A stretch of 23,309 bases of DNA, taken from NCBI GenBank assembly GCA_964578485.1, contig CAZODA010000050.1:1-23309 (forward strand), in the 5' to 3' direction. Shown in pieces: positions 15,824-23,155 of this stretch. The translations under genes were made by a program, and so were the position numbers. Origin of the DNA: CAZODA01 sp964578485 (lineage in GTDB: Bacteria > Bacteroidota > Bacteroidia > Bacteroidales > Marinilabiliaceae). The notes beneath the pieces are model-generated. The model was not told where the DNA came from and made no database searches. It was given only the letters and a program-made list of their open reading frames with translations. Every line of letters starts with the position of its first letter. Position 1 is the stretch's first letter.

Positions 15824-15853
15824 CAAAATTAAAAAGTTAGAATCAACAAACAA
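15824..15853 (-). promoter_or_regulatory. Promoter for the PAP2 gene
   Basis: The plus-strand CAAAATTA (15824-15831) reads TAATTTTG on the minus strand, an exact TAnnTTTG. CAA at 15851-15853 reads TTG, 19 bases further upstream. The leader to the ATG at 15730 would be about 90 bases. Confidence 0.55.
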
Positions 15854-15911
15854 TAATTAAATACGAAAACTGTGAAAATATGTTTTAAAATATATGATTA
15901 AGCATAGTTAA

Positions 15912-15943
15912 TTGGGTTTACTATCAGGGTTTGATTATTTTTG
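15912..15943 (+). promoter_or_regulatory. Promoter for the exonuclease gene
   Basis: TTG (15912-15914) and TATTTTTG (15936-15943, exact TAnnTTTG) are 21 bases apart. The start of transcription is expected near 15950, just before the ATG at 15966. The TTG here is also the first codon of a longer open frame, which is therefore not a credible start. Confidence 0.6.
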
Positions 15944-15965
15944 TGCCTTAAATTTAATTATAGCT

Positions 15966-16739
15966 ATGCAGTTAAATCTAAAAAACCCCATTGTATTTTT
16001 CGATCTTGAAACAACCGGTGTCAATATTGCAGTTGACAGAATAGTGGAAATTGCTGTATTGAAAATACATCCTAATGGAAATGAGGAACTTCGTAAATTT
16101 AGAATTAATCCGGAACGCCCCATTCCTAAAGAAGCATCCAATATTCATGGAATATTTGATGAAGATGTGAAAAACTCGCCAACTTTTAAAAATGTTGCCA
16201 AAGAGTTGGCCAAATTTATGGAAGGCTGTGATATTGGTGGCTTTAATTCAAATAAATTCGATATTCCTCTTTTAGCAGAAGAGTTTATTAGAGCTGATGT
16301 TGACTTTGATATGAAAAAACGGCATACCATAGATGTTCAAACTATCTTCCATAAAATGGAGAAAAGAACGCTCGGTGCAGCATATAAATTTTATTGCCAA
16401 AAGGACCTAGATGATGCTCATAGTGCCGAAGCAGATACCAGAGCTACTTATGAAATATTGAAGGCTCAGATTAAGAGATATAAAGAATTGGAAAATGATA
16501 TTGCCTTCCTGTCAGATTTTTCAACTTTTAATAAAAATGTTGACTTTGCCGGAAGAATAATATATAACGATAAAAATAAGGAAGTATTTAATTTTGGTAA
16601 ATACAAAGGAATGCAAGTAACAGATATCTTGGAAAAAGATCCCGGCTATTATAGCTGGATAATGAATGGAGATTTCCCTCTTTATACAAAAAAAGTACTA
16701 ACCAATATAAAACTTAGACAAATAAATAATAAGCTCTAA
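15966..16739 (+). CDS. DEDDh 3'-5' exonuclease, DNA polymerase III epsilon-like
   Basis: This 257-residue protein has an exonuclease domain at about 8-165. ExoI is FFDLETTG (Asp13, Glu15), ExoII is FNSNKFDIPLL (Asp99) and ExoIII is HSAEADT (His152, Asp157). All five DEDDh residues are visible. A second small C-terminal domain (about 205-250; FNFGKYKGMQVTDIL, GYYSWIMNGDFP) resembles the ExoX-like C-terminal domain found on stand-alone exonucleases. This favours a repair or recycling role over the replicative proofreading subunit. The start was moved to ATG 15966, because the longer frame begins in the promoter. The FAH gene follows 88 bases later. Confidence 0.92.
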   Translation: MQLNLKNPIVFFDLETTGVNIAVDRIVEIAVLKIHPNGNEELRKFRINPERPIPKEASNIHGIFDEDVKNSPTFKNVAKELAKFMEGCDIGGFNSNKFDIPLLAEEFIRADVDFDMKKRHTIDVQTIFHKMEKRTLGAAYKFYCQKDLDDAHSAEADTRATYEILKAQIKRYKELENDIAFLSDFSTFNKNVDFAGRIIYNDKNKEVFNFGKYKGMQVTDILEKDPGYYSWIMNGDFPLYTKKVLTNIKLRQINNKL

Positions 16740-16827
16740 GAATTAGCAAAATAGGATTCCAAATTGCTAAGCAAACAATTTAATTGGAATCTTGTTGAAA
16801 TGATAGTTGAGAAATATATATTTTTTG

Positions 16828-17439
16828 ATGAAAATATTGTGTATTGGACGAAACTATGAGGCTCATGCAAAGGAGTTTAAAAATCCATTGCCGGCGGAGC
16901 CTATTATATTTTTAAAGCCTGATTCTGCCATTTTAAGAAATAATGATGCTTTTTATATTCCCGACTTTGCTAAGGAAATTCATTATGAAATTGAAATTAT
17001 TGTAAGAATCTCTAAGCTTGGAAAAAATATAGAAGAGCGCTTTGCCCACCGATATTATGATAAAATTGGACTGGGAGTGGATTTTACTGCACGTGATTTG
17101 CAAGAAGAATTGCGACTTAAAGGCTTGTCATGGGAGAAATGTAAAGCTTTTGATGGTTCCGCAGCAATTTCAGAATTTGTATCTAAAGAAAAATATCCTG
17201 ACATAAATAATATTAATTTTTCATTAAAAATTAATAATGAGCTTAAACAGAAAGGAAATACCGGAGAAATGATTTATTCTATTGATAGAATTATTGCAGA
17301 TTTATCTAAATATTTCACACTTAAAATTGGAGATATAATTTTTACCGGAACACCCGCAGGAGTTGGACCGGTGAAAATAGGAGATAAATTATCTGCCTTC
17401 ATTGATAATGAGTGTTTTCTAGATTTTTACATTAAATAA
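16828..17439 (+). CDS. Fumarylacetoacetate hydrolase-family protein
   Basis: This 203-residue single-domain FAH fold resembles acylpyruvate hydrolase/oxaloacetate decarboxylase (FAHD1-like) proteins. Metal ligands are visible as Glu54 and Glu56 in HYEIEI and Asp85 in GLGVDFTARD. The N-terminal CIGRNYEAHAKEF and C-terminal FTGTPAGVGPVKIGD motifs are characteristic. The enzyme should hydrolyse or decarboxylate a 2-oxo/dioxo acid with divalent metal, and the substrate is not determined. ATG 16828 gives the family N-terminus; a TTG start seven codons earlier was rejected. It lies between the exonuclease and the acyl-ligase fusion, with no obvious pathway partner. Confidence 0.9.
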   Translation: MKILCIGRNYEAHAKEFKNPLPAEPIIFLKPDSAILRNNDAFYIPDFAKEIHYEIEIIVRISKLGKNIEERFAHRYYDKIGLGVDFTARDLQEELRLKGLSWEKCKAFDGSAAISEFVSKEKYPDINNINFSLKINNELKQKGNTGEMIYSIDRIIADLSKYFTLKIGDIIFTGTPAGVGPVKIGDKLSAFIDNECFLDFYIK

Positions 17440-17551
17440 CTTTATGATAAATTATCCGTAATCAGTTGTAAACTGTTAATATTTCACAAAGCATTTCTTT
17501 TCCCTAAAACAGATAATTGAAATTTATTAAAGAATTGTTGTTGATTAATGT

Positions 17552-17559
17552 TAGTTTTG
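17552..17559 (+). promoter_or_regulatory. -7 element upstream of the acyl-ligase fusion
   Basis: TAGTTTTG is an exact TAnnTTTG match 22 bases before the ATG at 17582. TTG triplets at 17535-17540 are closer than the usual 19-21 bases, so the -33 box is uncertain. Confidence 0.45.
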
Positions 17560-17581
17560 TCGCTTCTTTTAATCTTATTAT

Positions 17582-20026
17582 ATGTTAAGAAATCTTGGTT
17601 CTAAGGTAGCTGTTTCGATTGGCGACCTTCAAATCACCTACACTAACCTGCTTGGTAAAATTGAATATTTTTCTTCTTTATATAATCTGAATAGTGGAGA
17701 ACATGTAGTAATATGTTCCGAGAACCGCTCAGGATGGATCTATGCATTTTATTCTATATGGAAAAAAAGAGGAATAGTAATACCTATAGACTTTTTATCC
17801 ACAGTTGATGAAATTGCATATATCCTAAAGGACTCTTCACCATCAGTAATTTTTGTATCATCAGCAAAAAAGAATGATATTGAAAAAGCTGTGTCACAAG
17901 CAGGAATTTTAACTAAGATAATTGTCTTTAATCAATATGAGTCAATAGAATGTGATGAATATATTGAAGATGACTTCCCTGTTCCTGAAGAAGATGAAGC
18001 GGCTGCTATATTATATACCTCAGGCACAACAGGAATGCCGAAAGGTGTTATTCTAAGCTATGGAAATATGCTTGCCAATGTTAAGGCTGTCTCTGAAAAA
18101 ATACCAATTTTTACAAAAGACTCAAGGGTGATGATTTTATTGCCCCTGCACCATGTTTTGCCCTTGCTTGGCAGCCTTATTGCTCCAATGTATGTAGGAG
18201 GAATGGTTGCAATCAGTCCTTCAATGACTTCGGAAGACATAATAAATACGCTTGGAAAAAATGCTATTACTATTATAATCGGGGTGCCGCGACTTTATTC
18301 CGCAATTAGAAAAGGAATTAAAGATAAAATCAATAAAAGCTTTGTTGCACGTAAGTTATTCGCCTTTGCAAAAAAAGTAAATTCGCAAAAATTTTCACGC
18401 TTAGTATTTAACTCTGTTCATAAAAAATTTGGTGGAAACCTGAAATATCTTGTGTCCGGTGGTGCAGCACTTGACCCTGAAGTTGGAGGTGATTTTAAAA
18501 CATTGGGCTTTGAAGTGTTAGAAGGATATGGTATGACTGAAGCAGCTCCTATGCTCTCTTTTACTCGCCCCGGTAAGGTAAATATTGGATCACCCGGCCA
18601 TGCTATGCCGGGAGTTGAGTTAAAGATTAAAAATGGAGAGATAATAGCACGGGGACCAAATGTTATGAAAGGGTATTATAAAAGGCCTGAGGATACAAAT
18701 TTGGTGTTGAAAAATGGATGGCTGCATACAGGAGACCTTGGCCATCTCGATAGTGATGGATATTTATATATTACCGGAAGGAAAAAAGAAATTATTGTTT
18801 TATCAAATGGGAAAAATATAAATCCTGAAGAACTTGAAGAGAAATTAATAAGCTCTCCTTTGATCTTGGATTGTGGTGTGTTTTTAAAAAATGAACGAAT
18901 ACAAGCTGTATTTGTTACAGAGGATGTTTCATCAGAAAATCATAAAATAATAAAAAAAGAACTTGTGGAGCCATTTAACAAGTCGATTTCTTCATATAAA
19001 AGGATAATGAACTTTTATCTTACAAAAGAGCAACTCCCACGTACCCGCCTCGGGAAATTGCAAAGATTTAAATTGACAGAATATATGGAGGAGGAAAAAA
19101 AGGATGACGACATAATTTCAAATGACTCTTCTGAAGAGTTTGATATGATTGCCGGTTTTATTGAATTGGAGAAGGAAAAAATTGTTATGCCATTTCATCA
19201 TTTAGAATATGACCTGGGAATGGATTCTTTAGATAAAGTGGGATTACAGGTATATATACATCAAAACTTTGGAGTAGATATAGAAGCACAGGAATTGTCG
19301 GCTTTTGGTTCTGTTGAAAAACTGGTTGATTATGTAGCAAAGACAAAAACAAAAATGGAGGATGAGAAAATTAATTGGCATGATATCCTCCGTGAAAAGA
19401 TTAATTTTAAACTACCGGTCTCATGGTTGCCAATGAGTCTTATGATGCGTTTGTCAAAATTCTTTTTTCATATCTATTTCAGATTTAAGTCGCATGGCAT
19501 TGATAATCTTCCCGAAGGAGGCTGTATAATAGCTCCTAATCATCAAAGCTTTTTTGACGGACTGTTCGTTACTACACAACTTAGAACACGACAAATAAGA
19601 AAAACCTATTTTTATGCAAAAGCGCAACATGTAAAAAGACCTTTGGTGAAATTTCTTGCTAATAAAAATAATATTATAGTAGTTGATTTAAATAGAAATC
19701 TTAAAGAATCAATCCAGAAATTGGCCGAGGTCTTAAAAATGGGTAAAAACCTTATTATTTTTCCGGAAGGTACACGTAGTACAACCGGTAAGTTGGGCTC
19801 CTTTAAAAAGACTTTTGCCATCTTAAGTAGAGAACTTAATATTCCCGTAGTGCCGGTTTCTATACAAGGCGCTGTAAATGCACTCCCCAAAGGAAGCTTT
19901 ATACCTCGGCCATGGAAAAAAGTTCAGGTTGAATTTCTTAAACCTGTTTACCCGGGAAAAAACAGCTATGAAGAAATTGCTTTGCTTGTAAAAGAAAGTA
20001 TTAGTAACAGAATAAATATGCAGTAA
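17582..20026 (+). CDS. Three-domain acyl-AMP ligase / acyl carrier / PlsC acyltransferase
   Basis: This 814-residue protein has an adenylating domain at about 1-500: P-loop YTSGTTGMPKG (145-155), YGMTEAAP (316-323), TGDLGHLD (383-390), GRKKEIIV (399-406) and catalytic Lys492 in RTRLGKLQR. A carrier-protein domain follows (about 515-588), whose DLGMDSLDKV carries the phosphopantetheine serine, Ser549. The last part (about 600-814) is a PlsC-type acyltransferase with NHQSFFD (His654, Asp659) and FPEGTRS (727-733). The order suggests that a free fatty acid is activated, loaded on the built-in carrier arm and passed to a glycerolipid or lysophospholipid acceptor. It is related in concept to Aas, but with the domains reversed and an ACP included. 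This would scavenge exogenous or released fatty acids at the inner membrane. The acceptor is inferred. The protein has no transmembrane helix of clear length, and an amphipathic stretch near 612-636 may hold it to the membrane. Confidence 0.9.
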   Translation: MLRNLGSKVAVSIGDLQITYTNLLGKIEYFSSLYNLNSGEHVVICSENRSGWIYAFYSIWKKRGIVIPIDFLSTVDEIAYILKDSSPSVIFVSSAKKNDIEKAVSQAGILTKIIVFNQYESIECDEYIEDDFPVPEEDEAAAILYTSGTTGMPKGVILSYGNMLANVKAVSEKIPIFTKDSRVMILLPLHHVLPLLGSLIAPMYVGGMVAISPSMTSEDIINTLGKNAITIIIGVPRLYSAIRKGIKDKINKSFVARKLFAFAKKVNSQKFSRLVFNSVHKKFGGNLKYLVSGGAALDPEVGGDFKTLGFEVLEGYGMTEAAPMLSFTRPGKVNIGSPGHAMPGVELKIKNGEIIARGPNVMKGYYKRPEDTNLVLKNGWLHTGDLGHLDSDGYLYITGRKKEIIVLSNGKNINPEELEEKLISSPLILDCGVFLKNERIQAVFVTEDVSSENHKIIKKELVEPFNKSISSYKRIMNFYLTKEQLPRTRLGKLQRFKLTEYMEEEKKDDDIISNDSSEEFDMIAGFIELEKEKIVMPFHHLEYDLGMDSLDKVGLQVYIHQNFGVDIEAQELSAFGSVEKLVDYVAKTKTKMEDEKINWHDILREKINFKLPVSWLPMSLMMRLSKFFFHIYFRFKSHGIDNLPEGGCIIAPNHQSFFDGLFVTTQLRTRQIRKTYFYAKAQHVKRPLVKFLANKNNIIVVDLNRNLKESIQKLAEVLKMGKNLIIFPEGTRSTTGKLGSFKKTFAILSRELNIPVVPVSIQGAVNALPKGSFIPRPWKKVQVEFLKPVYPGKNSYEEIALLVKESISNRINMQ

Positions 20027-20057
20027 TTAAACTTATCATACTTCCTATGTAGCATAT

Positions 20058-20078
20058 AAATATAAAAGTTTTATATTT
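20058..20078. repeat. Perfect 21-bp A/T palindrome
   Basis: Arms AAATATAAAA and TTTTATATTT around a single G. It is 32 bases after the fusion-gene stop and 54 bases before the DUF554 start. It could be a weak terminator (T-rich DNA follows) or a binding site. Its pure A/T arms make chance more likely than for a mixed-base palindrome. Confidence 0.35.
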
Positions 20079-20131
20079 CCCTTTTTAATTTAAAAATAAC
20101 TTCTATTTTTAAAATTTAAAATTTCTATCAA

Positions 20132-20821
20132 ATGACAGGAACATTACTTAATGTTGTTGCTATAATTGGCGGAAGTACCGTTGGTTTACTGTTTAAAAGG
20201 AATCTCCCCCGTAAGGTTATTAATGGTGTATTACAAGGGATAGGCCTTGTGACCTTTGCAATTGGTATTTATATGTTTCTTAAAAGCGAATGGCTTGTAG
20301 TTGTGGTATTAGCTATTTTGTTTGGAGGCATTACCGGAGGAATGCTTGAGCTTGATAAAAGAATAAACAGATGGGCAGATAAACTGAAAAATAAGTTTAA
20401 AAACTCTGGAACTACGTTTACTGAAGGCCTTACAACTGCATTCCTATTGTATTGTATGGGAGCTTTAGCCATTTTAGGCGCCATAGATGAAGGCCTGGGA
20501 AATGGATTTGAACTTCTATTAACTAAATCCATACTTGATGGATTTTCATCTATCGCATTAGCATCTACCCTCGGAATAGGCGTGATGTTTTCTATCATTC
20601 CTCTGTTTTTATTTCAGGGTGGAATCACTCTGTTTGCAATGTATCTGGATGGATTTATTGATCTCGCAATTGTGCATGAAGTTTCTGCAACAGGAGGTAT
20701 AATACTCTGTGGATTAGCATTGAATATTTTAAAGCTGGCAAATATAAAAATCATGGATCTTTTACCTTCAATTATTTACGCTGTCATTTTTGCTTATATT
20801 TGGGCTTTGGTTTTTATCTGA
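20132..20821 (+). CDS. DUF554 membrane protein
   Basis: This 229-residue polytopic inner-membrane protein has about six to seven hydrophobic segments. It has the family N-terminus TGTLLNVVAIIGGSTVGLLF, a GGITGGMLELDKRI motif (about 65-78) and a conserved core FLLYCMGALAILGAIDEGL (about 104-122). The family (YdfK/YqgA-like) is often called a putative transport protein, but no substrate is established. It is followed 18 bases later by the AmgK-RapZ gene, so the two are probably cotranscribed, which gives weak support for a role linked to cell-wall sugars. Confidence 0.9.
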   Translation: MTGTLLNVVAIIGGSTVGLLFKRNLPRKVINGVLQGIGLVTFAIGIYMFLKSEWLVVVVLAILFGGITGGMLELDKRINRWADKLKNKFKNSGTTFTEGLTTAFLLYCMGALAILGAIDEGLGNGFELLLTKSILDGFSSIALASTLGIGVMFSIIPLFLFQGGITLFAMYLDGFIDLAIVHEVSATGGIILCGLALNILKLANIKIMDLLPSIIYAVIFAYIWALVFI

Positions 20822-20839
20822 TGCAAATAATATAATGCG

Positions 20840-22276
20840 ATGATTGAAAATGATGATTCAAATATTAAAGACAAATTGATTGAGCTTTATATTCAATGGA
20901 CAGGAAAAGCTCCGACAACAATCAAAATACTACCGGAATCCGGCTCTCACAGAGAATATTATAGAATTAGTAATAAAAGCTCCTCAGTTATTGGGGCTTT
21001 TAATAAAGACTATAAAGAAAATAAAGCTTTTATAGAATATAGTCGCTTTTTTATTGAGCAAGGTCTCAAAGTCCCTGAAATATATATGGTTGATTATGAA
21101 TCGGGCTGCTATTTACAAGAGGACTTTGGCGATATAAGACTTTTTGATCTCCTTGAAAAAGAAAGAATTAATGATGAACTGCCAACTAAGATCGTAGATT
21201 TCTATAAAGCTGTTCTTGAAAGGCTTATAGACTTTCAACTTAAAGGGCGTGAGCTAAACTTTAAGCTTGCTTATCCAAGGGCCCACTTTGATAAACAATC
21301 AATGATGTGGGATCTGAGTTATTTTAAATATTATTTTTTAAAACTTGCATACATACTTTTCGATGAGCAATTGTTGGAAGATGATTTTAATCGTTTTGTT
21401 GATTTTCTGCTGGAAGCAGATAGTGGGTATTTCCTTTATCGAGACTTTCAAAGTCGAAATATAATGGTGCTGGAAGACTTCACACCCGGCTTTATTGATT
21501 ATCAAGGTGGACGACAAGGCGCATTACAATACGACCCGGCTTCACTTTTATTCGATGCAAAAGCAAATCTGCCTTTTGACTTGCGTGAAGAGTTGCTGAA
21601 TTATTATTTAAAGCATCTTTCTAAATATATTAAAATCGATGCCATCTTATTTAAAAAGCATTTTTATGGCTTTGTCCTTATTCGCATAATGCAAGCTATG
21701 GGAGCTTATGGCTATCGTGGATTTTATGAAAAGAAGCAAGTCTTTCTCGATAGCATACCCTATGCATTAAATAATCTTAAATGGCTGCTTGATAATGCGC
21801 TAATTCCTGAAGGATATTCAACTTTAACAGATGTTTTAAAGCAAATAGTAAATTCTGAATTTTTAAAACGCTTTCCCAAACAAAAAGAATTAACAGTTAC
21901 TATTAACAGTTTTTCTTATAAAAGAGGAGTTCCGGTAGATTCTACAGGCCACGGAGGTGGCTTTGTGTTCGATTGCAGGGCTATTCATAATCCGGGAAGA
22001 TACGAAGAGTATAAAACGAAAACCGGAAAAGACCCTGAAGTCATTGCGTTTTTTGAAAAAGAAAATGAAATGGAAACTTTCCTTAAAGATGTATATTCTT
22101 TAATTGATAAAAGTGTTAAAAAATATACGGAAAGAGGATTTAGTAATTTAATGGTTAATTTTGGATGTACCGGTGGCCGGCATCGATCGGTATATTGCGC
22201 TGAGCAGTTAAGTAACTATCTTAAAGATAATTATCCGGTAAATGTAAAACTTAAACACCTGGAACAAAGTTTTTAA
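20840..22276 (+). CDS. AmgK-like amino-sugar kinase fused to RapZ C-terminal domain
   Basis: This 478-residue protein has an N-terminal aminoglycoside-phosphotransferase fold (about 1-330) with a nucleotide-loop-like SGSHREYYRI (34-43), the catalytic loop YRDFQSRN (200-207; Asp202, Asn207) and a metal-binding Asp220 in FIDYQ. This pattern fits AmgK, which phosphorylates the anomeric position of N-acetylmuramate/N-acetylglucosamine during peptidoglycan recycling. Residues about 350-478 match the RapZ C-terminal domain: VTINSFSYKRGVPVD, FDCRAIHNPGR and the signature GCTGGRHRSVY (442-452). In enterobacterial RapZ this domain binds glucosamine-6-phosphate. The RapZ ATPase half is absent. The fusion suggests a kinase with a built-in amino-sugar-phosphate sensor. 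The neighbouring MurU-like gene 98 bases downstream supports the recycling assignment, and the link to GlcN6P sensing is inference. Confidence 0.88.
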   Translation: MIENDDSNIKDKLIELYIQWTGKAPTTIKILPESGSHREYYRISNKSSSVIGAFNKDYKENKAFIEYSRFFIEQGLKVPEIYMVDYESGCYLQEDFGDIRLFDLLEKERINDELPTKIVDFYKAVLERLIDFQLKGRELNFKLAYPRAHFDKQSMMWDLSYFKYYFLKLAYILFDEQLLEDDFNRFVDFLLEADSGYFLYRDFQSRNIMVLEDFTPGFIDYQGGRQGALQYDPASLLFDAKANLPFDLREELLNYYLKHLSKYIKIDAILFKKHFYGFVLIRIMQAMGAYGYRGFYEKKQVFLDSIPYALNNLKWLLDNALIPEGYSTLTDVLKQIVNSEFLKRFPKQKELTVTINSFSYKRGVPVDSTGHGGGFVFDCRAIHNPGRYEEYKTKTGKDPEVIAFFEKENEMETFLKDVYSLIDKSVKKYTERGFSNLMVNFGCTGGRHRSVYCAEQLSNYLKDNYPVNVKLKHLEQSF

Positions 22277-22281
22277 AAATA

Positions 22282-22332
22282 ATTGCTTGCTTTAAGTGAT
22301 AAATCAATTTTGTTAAAATAAGCAATAGCAAT
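22282..22332 (+). other. Imperfect stem-loop between kinase and nucleotidyltransferase
   Basis: ATTGCTTGCTT (22282-22292) can pair with AAGCAATAGCAAT (22320-22332), forming 11 pairs with a two-base bulge and a 27-base loop. It may attenuate or stabilise the transcript between the two genes. No clean T-run follows. Confidence 0.3.
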
Positions 22333-22374
22333 ATTGTTAAAGCTTGTTTTCCGGACTTCAATTTTTTCTGTCAG

Positions 22375-23139
22375 ATGATGCAAAAAACTAATGTTCTGAT
22401 TTTAGCTGCCGGTATAGGTTCTCGACTTCAACCGTTTACACTCCATACACCAAAGGCATTGGTTAAGATTGGCAGATTTACTATGCTTGAAATGGCATTG
22501 AAAAAAATGGAAAGGCTGAAAGTTGAAAAAGTTGTTATCAATGTTCATCATTTTGCTGATCAAATTATCGATTTCCTTAAAGATTACAGGTCTGATAGTG
22601 ATATGGAAATAATAATTTCTGATGAAAGAGAGAAACTCTTAGATACAGGAGGTGCCTTAATGAATGCACATATGTATTTCACAATTGATGAACCGATTTT
22701 AATATATAATGTTGATGTCCTTACTAATGCTTCATTAGAAGACTTTATGGACTTTCATATAAAAAATGAAAACTTGGTTTCATTGATGGTGCAAAATAGA
22801 GAAGCCAGTAGATATTTACTTTTCGATGATAAAAAACTCTTGTGTGGCTGGGAAAATCCGGCAACAGGTGAAATTATTGAACTATCCAAAAAAAAGGACC
22901 TAAGCAGACTGGGTTTTAATGGAGTCCAAATAGTTGATTATGAAGCTTTAAGCCTAATAGAAAACAATGGCGTATTTCCAATTATCCCTGAGTATTTGAA
23001 ATTATCAAAATCTTATCCTGTAAAAGGATGGGAGCAGTGGGAAGGAAAATGGTTTGATATAGGTGATCCACAAAAACTTGAAAGAGCAAAACAATATTTT
23101 GAAAGTCTCTCCGATAAAGAACAGAATACCTTTTATTGA
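22375..23139 (+). CDS. murU: MurU-like sugar-1-phosphate nucleotidyltransferase
   Basis: This 254-residue protein has one nucleotidyltransferase domain of the GlmU/RmlA type without an acetyltransferase part. The signature is LILAAGIGSRLQPFTLHTPK (8-27; nucleotide loop and Lys27), followed by VVINVHHFADQI, LLDTGGAL (88-95), the metal-binding Asp114 in YNVDVLT, FNGVQIV and WFDIGDPQKLE near the C-terminus. The LHTPKAL and INVHHF motifs are those of MurU, which makes UDP-MurNAc from MurNAc-1-phosphate and UTP. A mannose- or glucose-1-phosphate transferase is the alternative. Pairing with an AmgK-type kinase directly upstream strongly favours the MurU role. ATG 22378 is an equivalent start. Confidence 0.85.
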   Translation: MMQKTNVLILAAGIGSRLQPFTLHTPKALVKIGRFTMLEMALKKMERLKVEKVVINVHHFADQIIDFLKDYRSDSDMEIIISDEREKLLDTGGALMNAHMYFTIDEPILIYNVDVLTNASLEDFMDFHIKNENLVSLMVQNREASRYLLFDDKKLLCGWENPATGEIIELSKKKDLSRLGFNGVQIVDYEALSLIENNGVFPIIPEYLKLSKSYPVKGWEQWEGKWFDIGDPQKLERAKQYFESLSDKEQNTFY

Positions 23140-23155
23140 TGTAGCCAAAACATCA
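23137..23155. other. Short hairpin over the murU stop codon
   Basis: TGATGT and ACATCA flank a 7-base loop, and the first TGA is the stop codon. It might protect the 3' end or terminate weakly. No T-run follows. Confidence 0.3.

Noticed and set aside
16754..16791. GATTCCA...TGGAATC inverted repeat after the exonuclease gene as a terminator
   Set aside because: The stem is short and imperfect, the loop is long and no T-run follows, so it is not strong enough to list.
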